Positions 8,431 to 18,927 of a DNA stretch of 64,000 nt are shown here, in pieces (positions within the stretch are counted from its first letter, which is position 1; every line of letters begins with the position of its first letter). Under the pieces are notes generated by a model, which worked only from the letters and a program-made list of their open reading frames with translations, did no database searches and was not told the origin of the DNA. Where the stretch lies: positions 3,909,347-3,973,346 of the forward strand of contig NZ_KI911559.1 in the NCBI RefSeq assembly GCF_000515255.1. The letters are read 5' to 3'. Origin of the DNA: Rhodovibrio salinarum DSM 9154 (lineage in GTDB: Bacteria; Pseudomonadota; Alphaproteobacteria; Kiloniellales; Rhodovibrionaceae). Position numbers and translations under genes: made by a program.

Positions 8431-9966
8431 ATGGCCACTGGCAGTCCGGCCGACCTGATCGTCGGCCTCGATAGCAGCACCACCGCCACCAAGGCGATTG
8501 CCTGGACCCCGCAGGGCGAGGCGGTCGCCGAAGGCCGCAGCCGCCTGCCTCTCGACACCCCGGCGCCGGGCCGCTTCGAGCAGTCGGCGGCCAGTTGGTG
8601 GGACGCGGCGTGCGCAGCGCTGCAGCAAGTCGCACAGCAGGTGGAGCCAGCGCGGATCGTCGCGCTCGCGATCGCCAACCAGCGCGAAACCTTCGTGCCA
8701 CTGGACGCCGAGGGCACACCGCTCCGCCCGGCAATCGTGTGGGTCGACGAGCGGTGCCGCGCGGATGTGGCAACGCTGGCCGAGGCGGTTGGCCGCGAGA
8801 CGATCCACCGCCTCAGTGGCAAGCCACCCGACATGACACCGGTCTGCTACCGCCTGGCCTGGATGCGCCGGGCGGAGCCGGAGCTGTACCGGCAGATCGG
8901 CATGGTCGCGGACGTCCAGACCTATCTGGTCAGGCAACTGACCGGCCACTTCCGCACCAGCGCCGCCAGCGCCGATCCGCTCGGTCTCTACGACATGGAT
9001 GCCGGCGGCTGGTCGACGACGATCCTGTCGGCCTTGGAGCTCGACACCAGCCAAACGCCGGAAGCCCGGGTCTCCGGCACGGTCCTGGGCCACCTAACCC
9101 CGAACGCGGCAGCGGCGACCGGTCTCGCCGCCGGCACGCCCGTGGTGGCCGGTGGCGGCGATGGCCAGGCGGCCGGTCTCGGCGTCAACGCCCTACGCGC
9201 CGAACGCGCCTATCTGAACCTTGGCACGGCCACGGTGTCCGGCATCTATTCCGCCGATTACCGGGCGGATACGGCTTGGCGCACGATGGGCAGCATGACC
9301 GGGCACGGTTGTTATCTGGAGACCTGCCTGCGCACCGGCACCTTCCTGATCGACTGGTTCGTTACCCACGTCTGCGGCATCGACCCGACCAAGACCCCTG
9401 GCATTTACAGCCAGTTGGAAGCGCAGGCGTCGGAGCTGCCGATCGGGGCGGACGGCCTGTTGCTCGTCCCGTACTGGAGCGGGGTGATGTCGCCCCACTG
9501 GAACCTGGATGCGCGCGGGGCGATCGTCGGGCTGGGGCCGACCCACACGCGCGGCCACATCTACCGCGCCCTGATGGAGGGGGTGGCCCTGGAACAGGCA
9601 CTGGCCACGCACGCCGTCGAACAGCAGGCCAACATGGAACTGAAGGAATACGTCGCCATCGGCGGCGGCGCGCAGAGCGATCTGTGGTGCCGCATGGTCG
9701 CCGCCGCAAGCGGCAAGCGCGTTCTACGCTCCGCCACGGTCGAAGCGTCCAGCCTCGGGGCGGCGATGGCCGCGGCGGTCGGCGCGGGTATCTACAACAG
9801 CGTTGAGGAAGCGGCCACGCAGATGGAAGGCCGCATCGTCTCGACGTTCGATCCGGAGCCCGAATGGGCAGGGCGTTACGGCGAACTGCTGGCGCTTTAC
9901 CGTCAAGTCTATCCCCAGCTGACCCATATCTACGACGGCCTGGCCCGTTTCGCGGAGGGCACGTAA
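8431..9966 (+). CDS. FGGY-family carbohydrate/polyol kinase
   Basis: 511-residue kinase with the N-terminal phosphate motif IVGLDSSTTATKA, the FGGY landmark GGGDGQAAGLGVNAL near residue 245, and the C-terminal ADP-binding region AIGGGAQSDLW. It is distinct from the xylulokinase at 2.7-4.1 kb. Because two phospho-polyol-type dehydrogenases follow, it may phosphorylate the polyol itself, as erythritol kinase EryA does, but the substrate cannot be read from the sequence. Confidence 0.85.
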   Translation: MATGSPADLIVGLDSSTTATKAIAWTPQGEAVAEGRSRLPLDTPAPGRFEQSAASWWDAACAALQQVAQQVEPARIVALAIANQRETFVPLDAEGTPLRPAIVWVDERCRADVATLAEAVGRETIHRLSGKPPDMTPVCYRLAWMRRAEPELYRQIGMVADVQTYLVRQLTGHFRTSAASADPLGLYDMDAGGWSTTILSALELDTSQTPEARVSGTVLGHLTPNAAAATGLAAGTPVVAGGGDGQAAGLGVNALRAERAYLNLGTATVSGIYSADYRADTAWRTMGSMTGHGCYLETCLRTGTFLIDWFVTHVCGIDPTKTPGIYSQLEAQASELPIGADGLLLVPYWSGVMSPHWNLDARGAIVGLGPTHTRGHIYRALMEGVALEQALATHAVEQQANMELKEYVAIGGGAQSDLWCRMVAAASGKRVLRSATVEASSLGAAMAAAVGAGIYNSVEEAATQMEGRIVSTFDPEPEWAGRYGELLALYRQVYPQLTHIYDGLARFAEGT

Positions 9967-9969
9967 AGC

Positions 9970-11280
9970 ATGGCGACCTCGCACACGCTGGAGGACGTGC
10001 TCGCCGGGCGCTGGCTGACGCCAGCGACCGGCACCGCGCCCACGATCCCCATCGACAGCCTCGTGCTGGAGCGCAGCCTGGACGGGGCCGAGGCGGACCT
10101 GCTGGCGCCGCTCGACCTGGGCCGCCGGTTGGCGATCGTGTGCGATCCGAACACCTACACCGCCCTTGGCCAGCGGGTCGAACGGGCGCTGACCGGCCGA
10201 TGGCATGTCGACCTGGTGCTGCTGGACGATCCGCATGCCGACCAGGCCACCGTCGAAACGCTCCGCCATCGCACGGCCGAAGCGGACGCCCTCGTCGCCG
10301 TCGGCTCGGGCACGATCAACGACCTGTGCAAATACGCAACCCTGCGCGACGGCCGTCCCTTCGTGGTCTTCGCCACGGCCGCCTCGATGAACGGCTACAC
10401 CTCGACGACCGCCGCGATCACCGACGGCCGCGGGGTCAAGCGGTCCCTGCCCGCCCACGCCCCGCGCGGTCTGTTCATGGATCTGGAGGTGATGGCCGCG
10501 GCACCATCCTTCCTGACCCGCAGTGGGCTGGGCGACTGCCTGTGCCGGTCGACCGCGCAGGTCGACTGGCTGATGTCGCATCTGCTGCGCGACACCCATT
10601 ACGACGACAGTCCCTTCGTCCTCCAAGCCGCGGACGAGGCGGTGTTGCTGGAGCGCGCGGATCGGCTCGAAACCGGCGACCTGGAGGCCGTCGACGCCTT
10701 GGTGCGCGTGCTCACGCTGTGCGGGCTTGGCGTGCTCTATACCGGCACCAGCCACCACGGCTCGATGTCCGAGCACCTGATCAGCCATTTCATCGACATG
10801 TTCGCCGGCGACGCCCATCCCGGCACGCTGCACGGCCACCAGGTAGGCGTCGCCGCGGTCAGCATGGCCCGGCTGCAACGCCGGATCCTGATGCGCGCGA
10901 CGCCGCCCGAGGTCGCCCCCACGGCGATCGACGCGGAGGCGCTAACCCAACGCTACGGCGCGGAGATCAGCGCAAGCTGCCTGGAGCAGTGGCGGTCGAA
11001 AGCGCTGGATGCCGAGGGGGCGCAAGAGGTTAACCGCCGGCTGCGGGCCGACTGGGATGCCCTGCGCGAACGCCTGCTGGCGCACAGCCTGCCGGGCGAG
11101 CGCCTCGAAGCAACCCTGCGCAGCTGCGGCGCGCCGGTGCGTGGAACCGAGCTGGGCCTGGAGCCCGATTTCTACGAACGTGCCATACGCCATGCCCGCG
11201 AAATCCGCGACCGCTGGTCGATCCTCGACCTTGCCGGGGATGCAGGCGAGCTCGACGCGTTCGCGATGGAGGAGAGATGA
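9970..11280 (+). CDS. sn-Glycerol-1-phosphate dehydrogenase-like enzyme (AraM type)
   Basis: Iron/zinc-dependent dehydrogenase of the EgsA/AraM family, 436 residues. Visible motifs: VGSGTINDLCKYAT (nucleotide site), FATAASMNGYTSTTAAI, the metal aspartate in SGLGDCLC, and metal histidines in TGTSHHGSMSEHLISH and HGHQVG. Family members reduce dihydroxyacetone phosphate to glycerol-1-phosphate; bacterial AraM copies also sit in arabinose/arabitol operons with unclear roles. The gene starts three bases after the kinase stop, which suggests it oxidises the kinase product. Confidence 0.85.
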   Translation: MATSHTLEDVLAGRWLTPATGTAPTIPIDSLVLERSLDGAEADLLAPLDLGRRLAIVCDPNTYTALGQRVERALTGRWHVDLVLLDDPHADQATVETLRHRTAEADALVAVGSGTINDLCKYATLRDGRPFVVFATAASMNGYTSTTAAITDGRGVKRSLPAHAPRGLFMDLEVMAAAPSFLTRSGLGDCLCRSTAQVDWLMSHLLRDTHYDDSPFVLQAADEAVLLERADRLETGDLEAVDALVRVLTLCGLGVLYTGTSHHGSMSEHLISHFIDMFAGDAHPGTLHGHQVGVAAVSMARLQRRILMRATPPEVAPTAIDAEALTQRYGAEISASCLEQWRSKALDAEGAQEVNRRLRADWDALRERLLAHSLPGERLEATLRSCGAPVRGTELGLEPDFYERAIRHAREIRDRWSILDLAGDAGELDAFAMEER

Positions 11281-11353
11281 GTGCCCTGACCCTCAGGGCG
11301 GCGACGCCCACCGGCGTGCGGCCCCGCGCCGCCGCCAGTCACCGGGAGCAGAT

Positions 11354-12421
<1,068 letters not shown>

Positions 12422-12459
12422 AGCCACACGCACACCTTAGCGACAGGGGAGCCGACACC

Positions 12460-13524
12460 TTGGCTAAGATGACCATCCTGGGCGCTGGCGTCATGGGCAG
12501 CGCGTTCGCCGTGCCCGCTGTCGACAACGGCCACACCGTCCATCTCGTGGGCACGCACCTGGACGACGACTGGGTCGATAGTGTCGCCGAAACGGGCTGG
12601 CATCCGAAACTGCGATGCCATCTGCCTGACGGCATCAAGGCTTTCCGCAACGACCAGCTGGCGGAAGCCTTGGGCGACGATACCGATCTCGTTTGCCTGG
12701 GCGTGAATTCCGCGGGGATCGAATGGGGCGCGGACCGGCTGTGCGAAGTGCTCCAGCGCAATCACCCGGTGATCATGATCACCAAGGGCCTGCGCGCCCA
12801 CGCGACAGGGTTCGAGAACTTCCCCACCCTGGTCGCCCGCAAGCTCGACGCCGCCGGCCTGGATGCCAGTCGGGTGGCGGCCGTGGCCGGCCCATGCATC
12901 GCCGGAGAACTGGCCGCGCGGCGAGAAAGCGGCGTCGTCTTCACCCACCAGGACCAGGGCTATCTGGACTGGCTGCGCCAGTTGCTGGCGAATGACAGCT
13001 ACTATTTCGTGCGCACCAGTACCGACGTCGACGGCGTCGAAGCCTGTGCGGCCTGGAAGAACTTCTATGCGCTCGCGATTGGCGTGCCGTCGGGGTATCT
13101 TGACGTTCGCGCGCCGGCGGAGAATGGGGCCGCCATGCACAACCCGGCGGCCAACCTCTTCGCCCAGGCGATCTCGGAAATGCGGCTGCTAACCACGTTC
13201 ATGGGCGGCTCGATCGAGAATGTCCTGGCCATGCCGGGGACCGGCGACCTATATGTCACCTGCCAAGGGGGCCGGAACAGCCGGCTCGGGCGGCGGCTGG
13301 GCGCGGGCAAACTGTACCGCGATATCATGGCCGGCCCGATGCACGGCGAAACGGTAGAGGGCGCGGAACTCGCCCTCGCCGTGGGGCCGGCCCTGGAGCG
13401 CCTGTGCGGCGAAGGTCGGCTGCCGGCCGAGCGGCTGGCGCTGGCGCGGGCGGTGTGCCATGCGATCGCGCAGAACGCGCCACTCGACCTGCCTTGGTCA
13501 CATTTTCATCCACCCCCCGCCTAA
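12460..13524 (+). CDS. NAD-dependent glycerol-3-phosphate dehydrogenase-like protein
   Basis: 354-residue protein with an N-terminal Rossmann motif ILGAGVMGSAFA and the GpsA-family regions AVAGPCIAGELAARRESGVVF and AAWKNFYALAIG with its catalytic lysine. A TTG start is chosen because GGGGAG lies at the right spacing; the alternative ATG is three codons later. In this island the enzyme more likely handles a phosphorylated polyol or ketose than housekeeping phospholipid synthesis, but that is inference. Confidence 0.8.
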   Translation: MAKMTILGAGVMGSAFAVPAVDNGHTVHLVGTHLDDDWVDSVAETGWHPKLRCHLPDGIKAFRNDQLAEALGDDTDLVCLGVNSAGIEWGADRLCEVLQRNHPVIMITKGLRAHATGFENFPTLVARKLDAAGLDASRVAAVAGPCIAGELAARRESGVVFTHQDQGYLDWLRQLLANDSYYFVRTSTDVDGVEACAAWKNFYALAIGVPSGYLDVRAPAENGAAMHNPAANLFAQAISEMRLLTTFMGGSIENVLAMPGTGDLYVTCQGGRNSRLGRRLGAGKLYRDIMAGPMHGETVEGAELALAVGPALERLCGEGRLPAERLALARAVCHAIAQNAPLDLPWSHFHPPPA

Positions 13525-13597
13525 ACGCACGCCCCTTGACGCTGCTGGCGTCCAGGTGTTCGGCCCCTGATCCGGCCCGCATCGCGAGGATCCCTGC

Positions 13598-14605
13598 TTG
13601 CCTGACGATATGGACCCCAAGTTCCCGGTCGACCCCGACGAGCAGGTCCGCACGCGGATTGCCTGGTACTACTACTTCGAGGGGCAAACCCAGGCCGCGA
13701 TCGCCCAGCGGCTGCGCATGAGCCGGGTGCGGGTCAACCGCATCCTGGCCCAGTGCCGCGAGGAGGGGCTGGTCCAGATCCGGATCAATTCGAAACTGAC
13801 GTCCTGCGTCGCGCTGGAGCGTGCGCTGGAACGCCGGTTCGACCTGCACGAAGCGGTGGTCATCCCCAGCCCGCGCGCGGAAGCGGACATTCCCGCCGTC
13901 CTGGGTGCCGCCGCCGGCGCCTACATGTCGGATATCCTGAACGACAACCAATCGGTCGGCGTCGGCTGGGGCCGGACGCTCTACCACAGCCTGCGCTCGG
14001 TGCGTCGACGCCCGCTCACCGGCCTGTCCGTCGTCTCCTTGCTGGGCGGCCTGACGCGCGCCTCGGCGATGAACACCTACGAAACCGCCGCACGCTTCGC
14101 CGATCTGTTCGGCGCCGAGTGTTATTATATCGCGGCCCCCGCGTTTACCGACACCGAGGCCTCACGCGACATGCTGATGCAGCAGGAGGTGCTGCAGGAG
14201 GTCTTCGACAAGGCCCGTCAGGTGGACATCGCTTTGGTCAGCGTCGGTAAAGCGACCACCGACAGCACGATCTACCGCCTGGGTCTGGTGAGCGAAAAGG
14301 AGATCGCCGAACTGCAGGCCCTGGAGTCCGTCGGTGACCTACTGGGCCACTATCTGGATGCCGAGGGCAGGCTGGTCGACCATTCGCTGAACAATCGCGT
14401 GATGGCCCTGTCGCCGCTGCATCTGGACCAGGTCGGCCAGGTCGTCCTGGTCTCCGGCGGCCCGTCGAAGGTGCCGGCCGTGCGGGCCTCTCTGCTGGGG
14501 GGCTACGTCAACACGCTGATCACCGACGAAGTGGCCGCGAACGCCCTACTTGGCGACGGGCAGGATATCGACCCGACCGCCGCACGGGACAGTACTCCCC
14601 GCTGA
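13598..14605 (+). CDS. SorC-family transcriptional regulator
   Basis: 335-residue regulator: N-terminal helix-turn-helix (QTQAAIAQRLRMSRVRVNRILAQ split across residues 27-49) and a C-terminal sugar-phosphate-binding domain of the SorC/DeoR-C type (GVGWGRTLYHSL; LLGGLTRAS). The TTG start has a GCGAGGA RBS seven bases upstream; an ATG lies four codons later. As last gene of the polyol island it probably controls it, sensing a phosphorylated intermediate as EryD and relatives do. Confidence 0.88.
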   Translation: MPDDMDPKFPVDPDEQVRTRIAWYYYFEGQTQAAIAQRLRMSRVRVNRILAQCREEGLVQIRINSKLTSCVALERALERRFDLHEAVVIPSPRAEADIPAVLGAAAGAYMSDILNDNQSVGVGWGRTLYHSLRSVRRRPLTGLSVVSLLGGLTRASAMNTYETAARFADLFGAECYYIAAPAFTDTEASRDMLMQQEVLQEVFDKARQVDIALVSVGKATTDSTIYRLGLVSEKEIAELQALESVGDLLGHYLDAEGRLVDHSLNNRVMALSPLHLDQVGQVVLVSGGPSKVPAVRASLLGGYVNTLITDEVAANALLGDGQDIDPTAARDSTPR

Positions 14606-14755
14606 GCCGGTGCAGCCGGGCACAGCCGCATGGTCTGACCCGCGCAATGTGCGCGCTTACGGGAACAAAACCGCGCCAACACCCGTCACTTGTGTACAGC
14701 CGCGTATCGAAGACTCGTCGCGGTGGCATCAAGACTGGTGGTTGGGAGCGAGAGA

Positions 14756-15346
14756 ATGACGGCAGCGGCACAGGACGGTCCGGTCCAGGACGTGGTGACG
14801 GGCCTCAAGCGTGCGACGAACACGCAGAAGACGACCGTCGGCGACATCCTGGACGCATTCGGGCAGCGGGCGTACGGGCCGCTGTTCTTCGTGATCGGCC
14901 TGGTCGCCTTGTCGCCGGTCGGCGCCATCCCGGGCGCATCGATCATTTGCGGCACCCTGATCGTGCTCCTGGCCGCCCAGCTTGGCACCCGCAGCGGGGC
15001 ACCGTGGGTTCCGGACGGGCTACGGCGGCTCGCGGTCGATGGGAGCAAGGCACGCCGATCCGTCGACCGGATGGAGCCGTACGTGCGTAAACTGAGCTAT
15101 GTGACCCGACGTCGGTATGTGCAGTTGTTGGAGGGAAATGCCCTCTATCTCGTTATGGGCGCGCTCTGCATCCTGGCGATATCGATGTATCCGTTGGCGC
15201 TCGTACCCTGGGGCGTGATCCCCTCGGCGGCCGGCATCACCGTGATCGGGCTGGGCCTGCTCGCCCGGGACGGGGTCATGATCTGCATCGGACTGGCCCT
15301 GGCGGTTGCAGCGGCCGGCCTGGGCCTGGTGCTGGTCATGCCGTAG
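14756..15346 (+). CDS. ExoD-family membrane protein
   Basis: 196-residue protein of the ExoD (exopolysaccharide synthesis) family with hydrophobic segments near residues 40-78 and again from about 122 to the C-terminus. The ATG at 14756 follows GGGAGCGAGAGA; the frame is open further upstream to 14690. The family was named for exopolysaccharide and alkali-sensitivity phenotypes in Sinorhizobium; its biochemical function is not known. It is not obviously linked to either neighbour. Confidence 0.8.
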   Translation: MTAAAQDGPVQDVVTGLKRATNTQKTTVGDILDAFGQRAYGPLFFVIGLVALSPVGAIPGASIICGTLIVLLAAQLGTRSGAPWVPDGLRRLAVDGSKARRSVDRMEPYVRKLSYVTRRRYVQLLEGNALYLVMGALCILAISMYPLALVPWGVIPSAAGITVIGLGLLARDGVMICIGLALAVAAAGLGLVLVMP

Positions 15347-15386
15347 CGCTCCCCCTGACCCGGTGCGATCAGTAAAGCAGGGCTGA

Positions 15387-16007
15387 TCAGTTCCATGTCA
15401 TCAGGAGCGACATGCCAACGGACCCGAGCAGCAAGACGGCAAAGACGATATTGATCGCACGACCGAGCACCGGGTTGGTCAGAACACGTGAAAAGGTCGA
15501 TCCGAACAGCAACCACGCCGTGTTCACGATGACGATCACCCCGGTCAAAGCGATCACCTTCACCACCGCATCCAGCCCGGGTTGGCTTGGCACGATGCTA
15601 TGCCCGGAATAGACCGCGCCGATGGCGGCAAAGGCCTTGGGGTTGGCGATCGCCAGCCCCAGACCGGGCAGAAACGACGCCACGACGGCGTTCGGCCGCA
15701 CCTCTGCATTGTCCACGGATGACCGCACCGGCGCCGTGGCGATCTTCCAGGCGAGATACACGATATAGACCGCCGCCGCGATCTGAAGCCCCAGCAGCAT
15801 GACCGGTTCGGCGGTCACGATGGCGGTGACGCCCGTAGCCACGATCAACAGCACGGTAGTCGTCCCGGCGATAATCCCGAGCAGATAGCCCCGACAGCTA
15901 CGGAACCCGAAAGCAGCCCCCAGGCTGGCCAGGCTGAGCGTCGCCGGTCCCGGGCTCCCCATCAGGGAAAAGGCGGCCAGCAGGAGGAAGACGAGCTTGC
16001 TGATCAT
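15387..16007 (-). CDS. LysE-family amino-acid/metabolite exporter
   Basis: 206-residue inner-membrane protein with about six hydrophobic segments and the LysE-family N-terminal motif GSPGPATLSLAS near residues 17-28. It starts five bases after the MFS gene stop, so both are likely one operon. Substrate is unknown; family members export amino acids or homoserine lactones. Confidence 0.85.
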   Translation of the reverse strand: MISKLVFLLLAAFSLMGSPGPATLSLASLGAAFGFRSCRGYLLGIIAGTTTVLLIVATGVTAIVTAEPVMLLGLQIAAAVYIVYLAWKIATAPVRSSVDNAEVRPNAVVASFLPGLGLAIANPKAFAAIGAVYSGHSIVPSQPGLDAVVKVIALTGVIVIVNTAWLLFGSTFSRVLTNPVLGRAINIVFAVLLLGSVGMSLLMTWN

Positions 16008-16011
16008 GGGC

Positions 16012-17259
16012 TCACACCGTAGCCAAGGCGGCGCGTTCGCGCACCGTAAGATGGATCAGGGCGGACAGCAGACCCAGCACGACGGCAATGAGCCAGACCC
16101 CTTCGTAGCTGTCGAACTGGTCGAACCACACGCCGCCCAGCCAGACCCCGGCGAACCCCCCGAGCTGATGGCTGAGAAAAACGAAGCCGAACAGCGTCCC
16201 CATGGCCCGCGGGCCGAACATGACCAGCACCAGCGCGCTGGTTAAGGGGACGGTCGACAGCCAAAGCCCGCCCACCAACAGCCCGAAGATCATCACCGAG
16301 GTCGGCGTGACCGGCAACGAGATGAACCCGAGAATGATCGCCGCGCGCAGGGCATAGATCGCGGCCAACACATAAGGCTTGGGGAAGAGGCTGCCCAGCC
16401 GCGCGGCGAGCAATGTTCCGAAGATATTGGCGAACCCGGCCAGCGCGAGCGCGCGCAGCCCCAACGCCCGCAGTTCGTCCGGCGACAAAGAGGTGCCGAC
16501 ACAGAAGTTCTGCACGTAGGTCGGCAGATGCGCGGTTATGAACGCGAGATGGAAGCCGCACACGAAAAATCCGGCGCTCAGCATCACGAAGCTGCCGTGC
16601 CCGAAAGCGTGGCGAACAGTCTGGCGCAGGTCGATGAGACCCGCCGTCGGCGCTGTCTGCGCCCCCACCCGGAGAAAAGGGATGCAAAGCGCCATCGGCG
16701 CCAGCATCACCGTGACGACGACCAGCGTCATCCGCCAGTCCAGGGAAGCGATCAGCCACGACGCCAGTAACGGCACCAGCGCCTGTCCCGCCGACCCCAT
16801 GGCAGAGGCGATCCCCAGGTAGAAGCCCCGCTTTTCCGGCGGCGCCGCGCGTCCGACCACCGCCAGCACCGTGCCGAAGGCGGTGCCCGAGATGCCCATG
16901 CCGACAAGGACGCCCGCCCCCATATGCTGCGCAAACGGCGTGCTCCCGGTGATGCAGACCGCCATGCCAAACAGGTAGCAGAAGAACCCCAGCCAGAGCG
17001 CGCGCCGGTCCCCGAACCTGTCCGCAATCATCCCGAAGCCGGGCTGCGCCAGGCCCCAGACGAGATTCTGGATCGCGATGGATAGCGAGAAGATCTCGAT
17101 CCTACCCATGAACAGGTCATCGGAAAGCGGCTGGACGACACCGCCGAAGACCGCACGCACCCCGAAGGAAAGCGCGAGCACAATGCCCCCGGCTGTCACA
17201 ATCGTGACGGTCTCGCCTCCTTCCCGGCCAGTCATCCGAGAGCTCATACCCCCCTTCAT
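16012..17259 (-). CDS. Major facilitator superfamily transporter
   Basis: 415-residue membrane transporter with about twelve hydrophobic segments and an MFS loop motif GMIADRFGDRRALW near residue 75. It is co-directional with the LysE exporter and divergent from a LysR regulator, the usual arrangement for an inducible efflux or uptake unit. Substrate cannot be inferred. Confidence 0.87.
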   Translation of the reverse strand: MKGGMSSRMTGREGGETVTIVTAGGIVLALSFGVRAVFGGVVQPLSDDLFMGRIEIFSLSIAIQNLVWGLAQPGFGMIADRFGDRRALWLGFFCYLFGMAVCITGSTPFAQHMGAGVLVGMGISGTAFGTVLAVVGRAAPPEKRGFYLGIASAMGSAGQALVPLLASWLIASLDWRMTLVVVTVMLAPMALCIPFLRVGAQTAPTAGLIDLRQTVRHAFGHGSFVMLSAGFFVCGFHLAFITAHLPTYVQNFCVGTSLSPDELRALGLRALALAGFANIFGTLLAARLGSLFPKPYVLAAIYALRAAIILGFISLPVTPTSVMIFGLLVGGLWLSTVPLTSALVLVMFGPRAMGTLFGFVFLSHQLGGFAGVWLGGVWFDQFDSYEGVWLIAVVLGLLSALIHLTVRERAALATV

Positions 17260-17378
17260 TGCAGGCGTTCCGACGCAGACATCACCGACGGGCGCGCGCC
17301 CAGTTGCCCGAAACCATAACGAGCGCTAAAACTTAATAATAACGAATATATCGAAACTCTTAGTTTTGGATTCTTGAA
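17260..17378. promoter_or_regulatory. AT-rich divergent LysR/MFS intergenic region
   Basis: A locally AT-rich spacer in a GC-rich genome. It carries an inverted pair AAAACT (17328-17333) and AGTTTT (17362-17367) around CGAATATATCG, a plausible LysR-type operator overlapping both promoters. Assignment is by position and symmetry only. Confidence 0.5.
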
Positions 17379-18278
17379 GTGAAGCCCGCTTTCGATATCG
17401 ACGCGCTGCGCGCGGTCGTCGCTGGTACGGATCTCGGCAGCTTTGCCCGGGCTGCCGTTCATCTCGGCCGTTCGCAATCGGCCGTAAGCATGCAGCTCAA
17501 GAAGCTCGAACAGCAGGCCGGCACCCAGCTCTTTGCGCGCAAAGGACGTGGACTGGTGCCGACCGAGGCCGGGGAAGCCTTCGTCGCCTATGCACGGCGG
17601 ATCGTTGCGCTGAATGACGAGGCGGCGCTCGCGTTGGATGCCGCGACCACGACGGTTTCGGTACGGCTTGGCCTCCCCCAAGATTTCTTCGACGACGTCA
17701 TGCCCGCGACACTGACGTCTTTCGGACAAAAAAACGACACCGTGCACGTCGAGGTTCGTGCCGGCGAAAACCACCGCCTCGCGGAGGACGTTCGCGCCGG
17801 ACGGCTCGACGTGGCCATCGCCTTTGCCAAGCCCGGCAGCCCGGCCGAGGGCGAACGTCTCTGCGCATTGCCGATGCGGTGGCTGGCGCAGCCCGAGATG
17901 GTTGGCAGAATCGACCGCCAAACCGTGCCGCTCGTGCTGTTCAACTACCCTTGCCTCTTCCGTCAGGCGACCCTGACCGCGCTCGAACAGTCGGGCACGC
18001 GCTGGCGCGCGGCCCTCACCACGCCCAGCCTACCGGGCATCTGGGCGGCACTGCGCTCCGGGCTTGGCATCGCGGTGCGCACCGAGCACGGCACCCCCGC
18101 CGACATTGCCTGTGTCGGACCGGACCTCGGCTTGCCCGAATTGCCGGCGATCGAACTCCGCCTGCTCCGCGCACCGAACATCTCGCCCCGTGCCGAGGCT
18201 TTGGCCGAGATCCTGCGCCGCGAGACGCTGGAGCGGGTGGCACCTGGCAATCAACGCCCGCCGGACGGGGCGCGTTGA
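17379..18278 (+). CDS. LysR-family transcriptional regulator
   Basis: 299-residue regulator with an N-terminal winged helix (LGSFARAAVHLGRSQSAVSM, about residues 21-40, then QLKKLEQQAGTQLF) and a C-terminal effector domain. It starts with GTG. It is divergent from the MFS-LysE pair and most likely regulates it. Confidence 0.9.
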   Translation: MKPAFDIDALRAVVAGTDLGSFARAAVHLGRSQSAVSMQLKKLEQQAGTQLFARKGRGLVPTEAGEAFVAYARRIVALNDEAALALDAATTTVSVRLGLPQDFFDDVMPATLTSFGQKNDTVHVEVRAGENHRLAEDVRAGRLDVAIAFAKPGSPAEGERLCALPMRWLAQPEMVGRIDRQTVPLVLFNYPCLFRQATLTALEQSGTRWRAALTTPSLPGIWAALRSGLGIAVRTEHGTPADIACVGPDLGLPELPAIELRLLRAPNISPRAEALAEILRRETLERVAPGNQRPPDGAR

Positions 18279-18283
18279 TTGCC
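18246..18283 (+). other. 12-bp perfect hairpin over the LysR stop codon
   Basis: GGCAATCAACGC (18246-18257) and GCGTTGATTGCC (18272-18283) form a perfect 12-bp stem that spans the TGA of the LysR gene. There is no T-run after it, so it is either a factor-assisted terminator, a transcript-stabilising hairpin, or insulation ahead of the TPP riboswitch that begins 20 bp later. Confidence 0.6.
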
Positions 18284-18302
18284 CGCGCCAGGCTGATACC
18301 AT

Positions 18303-18424
18303 GCCCTCGACCGAGGGGAGCCTCGACAAGAGGCTGAGATTCTGCTGGCCCCGCATCCTCAAATGCCCGGGCAGCGCAGTGACCCTTTGAACCTGATCCG
18401 GATCATGCCGGCGAAGGGACGGGG
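18303..18424 (+). ncRNA. TPP riboswitch (THI element)
   Basis: The conserved THI box elements occur in order: GGGGAGCC at 18315, GGCTGAGAT at 18332, GACCCTTTGAACCTGATCC at 18380-18398 and ATGCCGGCGAAGGGA at 18405-18419. These are the pyrimidine- and pyrophosphate-sensing arms of the aptamer. It precedes the nudix-thiD operon, so thiamine pyrophosphate should repress those genes. Confidence 0.95.
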
Positions 18425-18446
18425 ACGCCGCGCCCTCCTCCTTGCC

Positions 18447-18465
18447 GGCCTCAACAGACGAGGCC
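18447..18465 (+). promoter_or_regulatory. Probable riboswitch expression platform sequestering the RBS
   Basis: GGCCTC and GAGGCC form a 6-bp stem with a 7-base loop immediately before the nudix start codon at 18469, placing the GAGG Shine-Dalgarno inside the stem. This suggests TPP acts at translation initiation, the common mode in Gram-negative bacteria. Confidence 0.65.
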
Positions 18466-18468
18466 GCC

Positions 18469-18927
18469 ATGCTGAACCAACCTGAATTTCCTTCGCCAGA
18501 GCGCCCCATCGCGGCAACCATCGCCGTGGTCATTCGGGAAGCGCAGGTCTTGCTGGTCCGCCGGGCCAATCCGCCGGATGCGGGGCGATGGGGCTTTCCC
18601 GGCGGCAAGATCGAGCCGGGTGAACCGCTGGCACAAGCCGCCGTTCGCGAACTGATGGAGGAAACCGGCGTATCGGCCGAGGCGCTTCGTGTTGCCACCG
18701 CGGTGGACGCCTTTGACCGGGACACGGACGGCAGCGTACGCCGGCATTTCGTCCTGATCGCGGTGGTGTGCCGCTGGACGCATGGCGAACCGGTCGCGGC
18801 CGACGACGCGCTGGACGCCCGCTGGTTTCCGATCCGGGATCTCGATACATCCGAACTCGCGCTCAGCCTCGACGTCGCCGAGGTCGCACGCCAGGCCGCG
18901 GATTTGCTGACGGAGGCGCAACCATGA
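18469..18927 (+). CDS. Nudix hydrolase in a thiamine-regulated operon
   Basis: 152-residue Nudix protein with a complete Nudix box (G5-E-x7-RELMEETGV, about residues 42-64), so catalytically competent. It is the first gene behind a TPP riboswitch and overlaps thiD by four bases (ATGA), implying a role with thiamine or its pyrimidine precursors, for example cleaving HMP-PP analogues or oxidised thiamine pyrophosphates. That role is inference; the sequence alone fits general MutT-like hydrolases. The ATG at 18469 is chosen for its adjacent RBS. Confidence 0.85.
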   Translation: MLNQPEFPSPERPIAATIAVVIREAQVLLVRRANPPDAGRWGFPGGKIEPGEPLAQAAVRELMEETGVSAEALRVATAVDAFDRDTDGSVRRHFVLIAVVCRWTHGEPVAADDALDARWFPIRDLDTSELALSLDVAEVARQAADLLTEAQP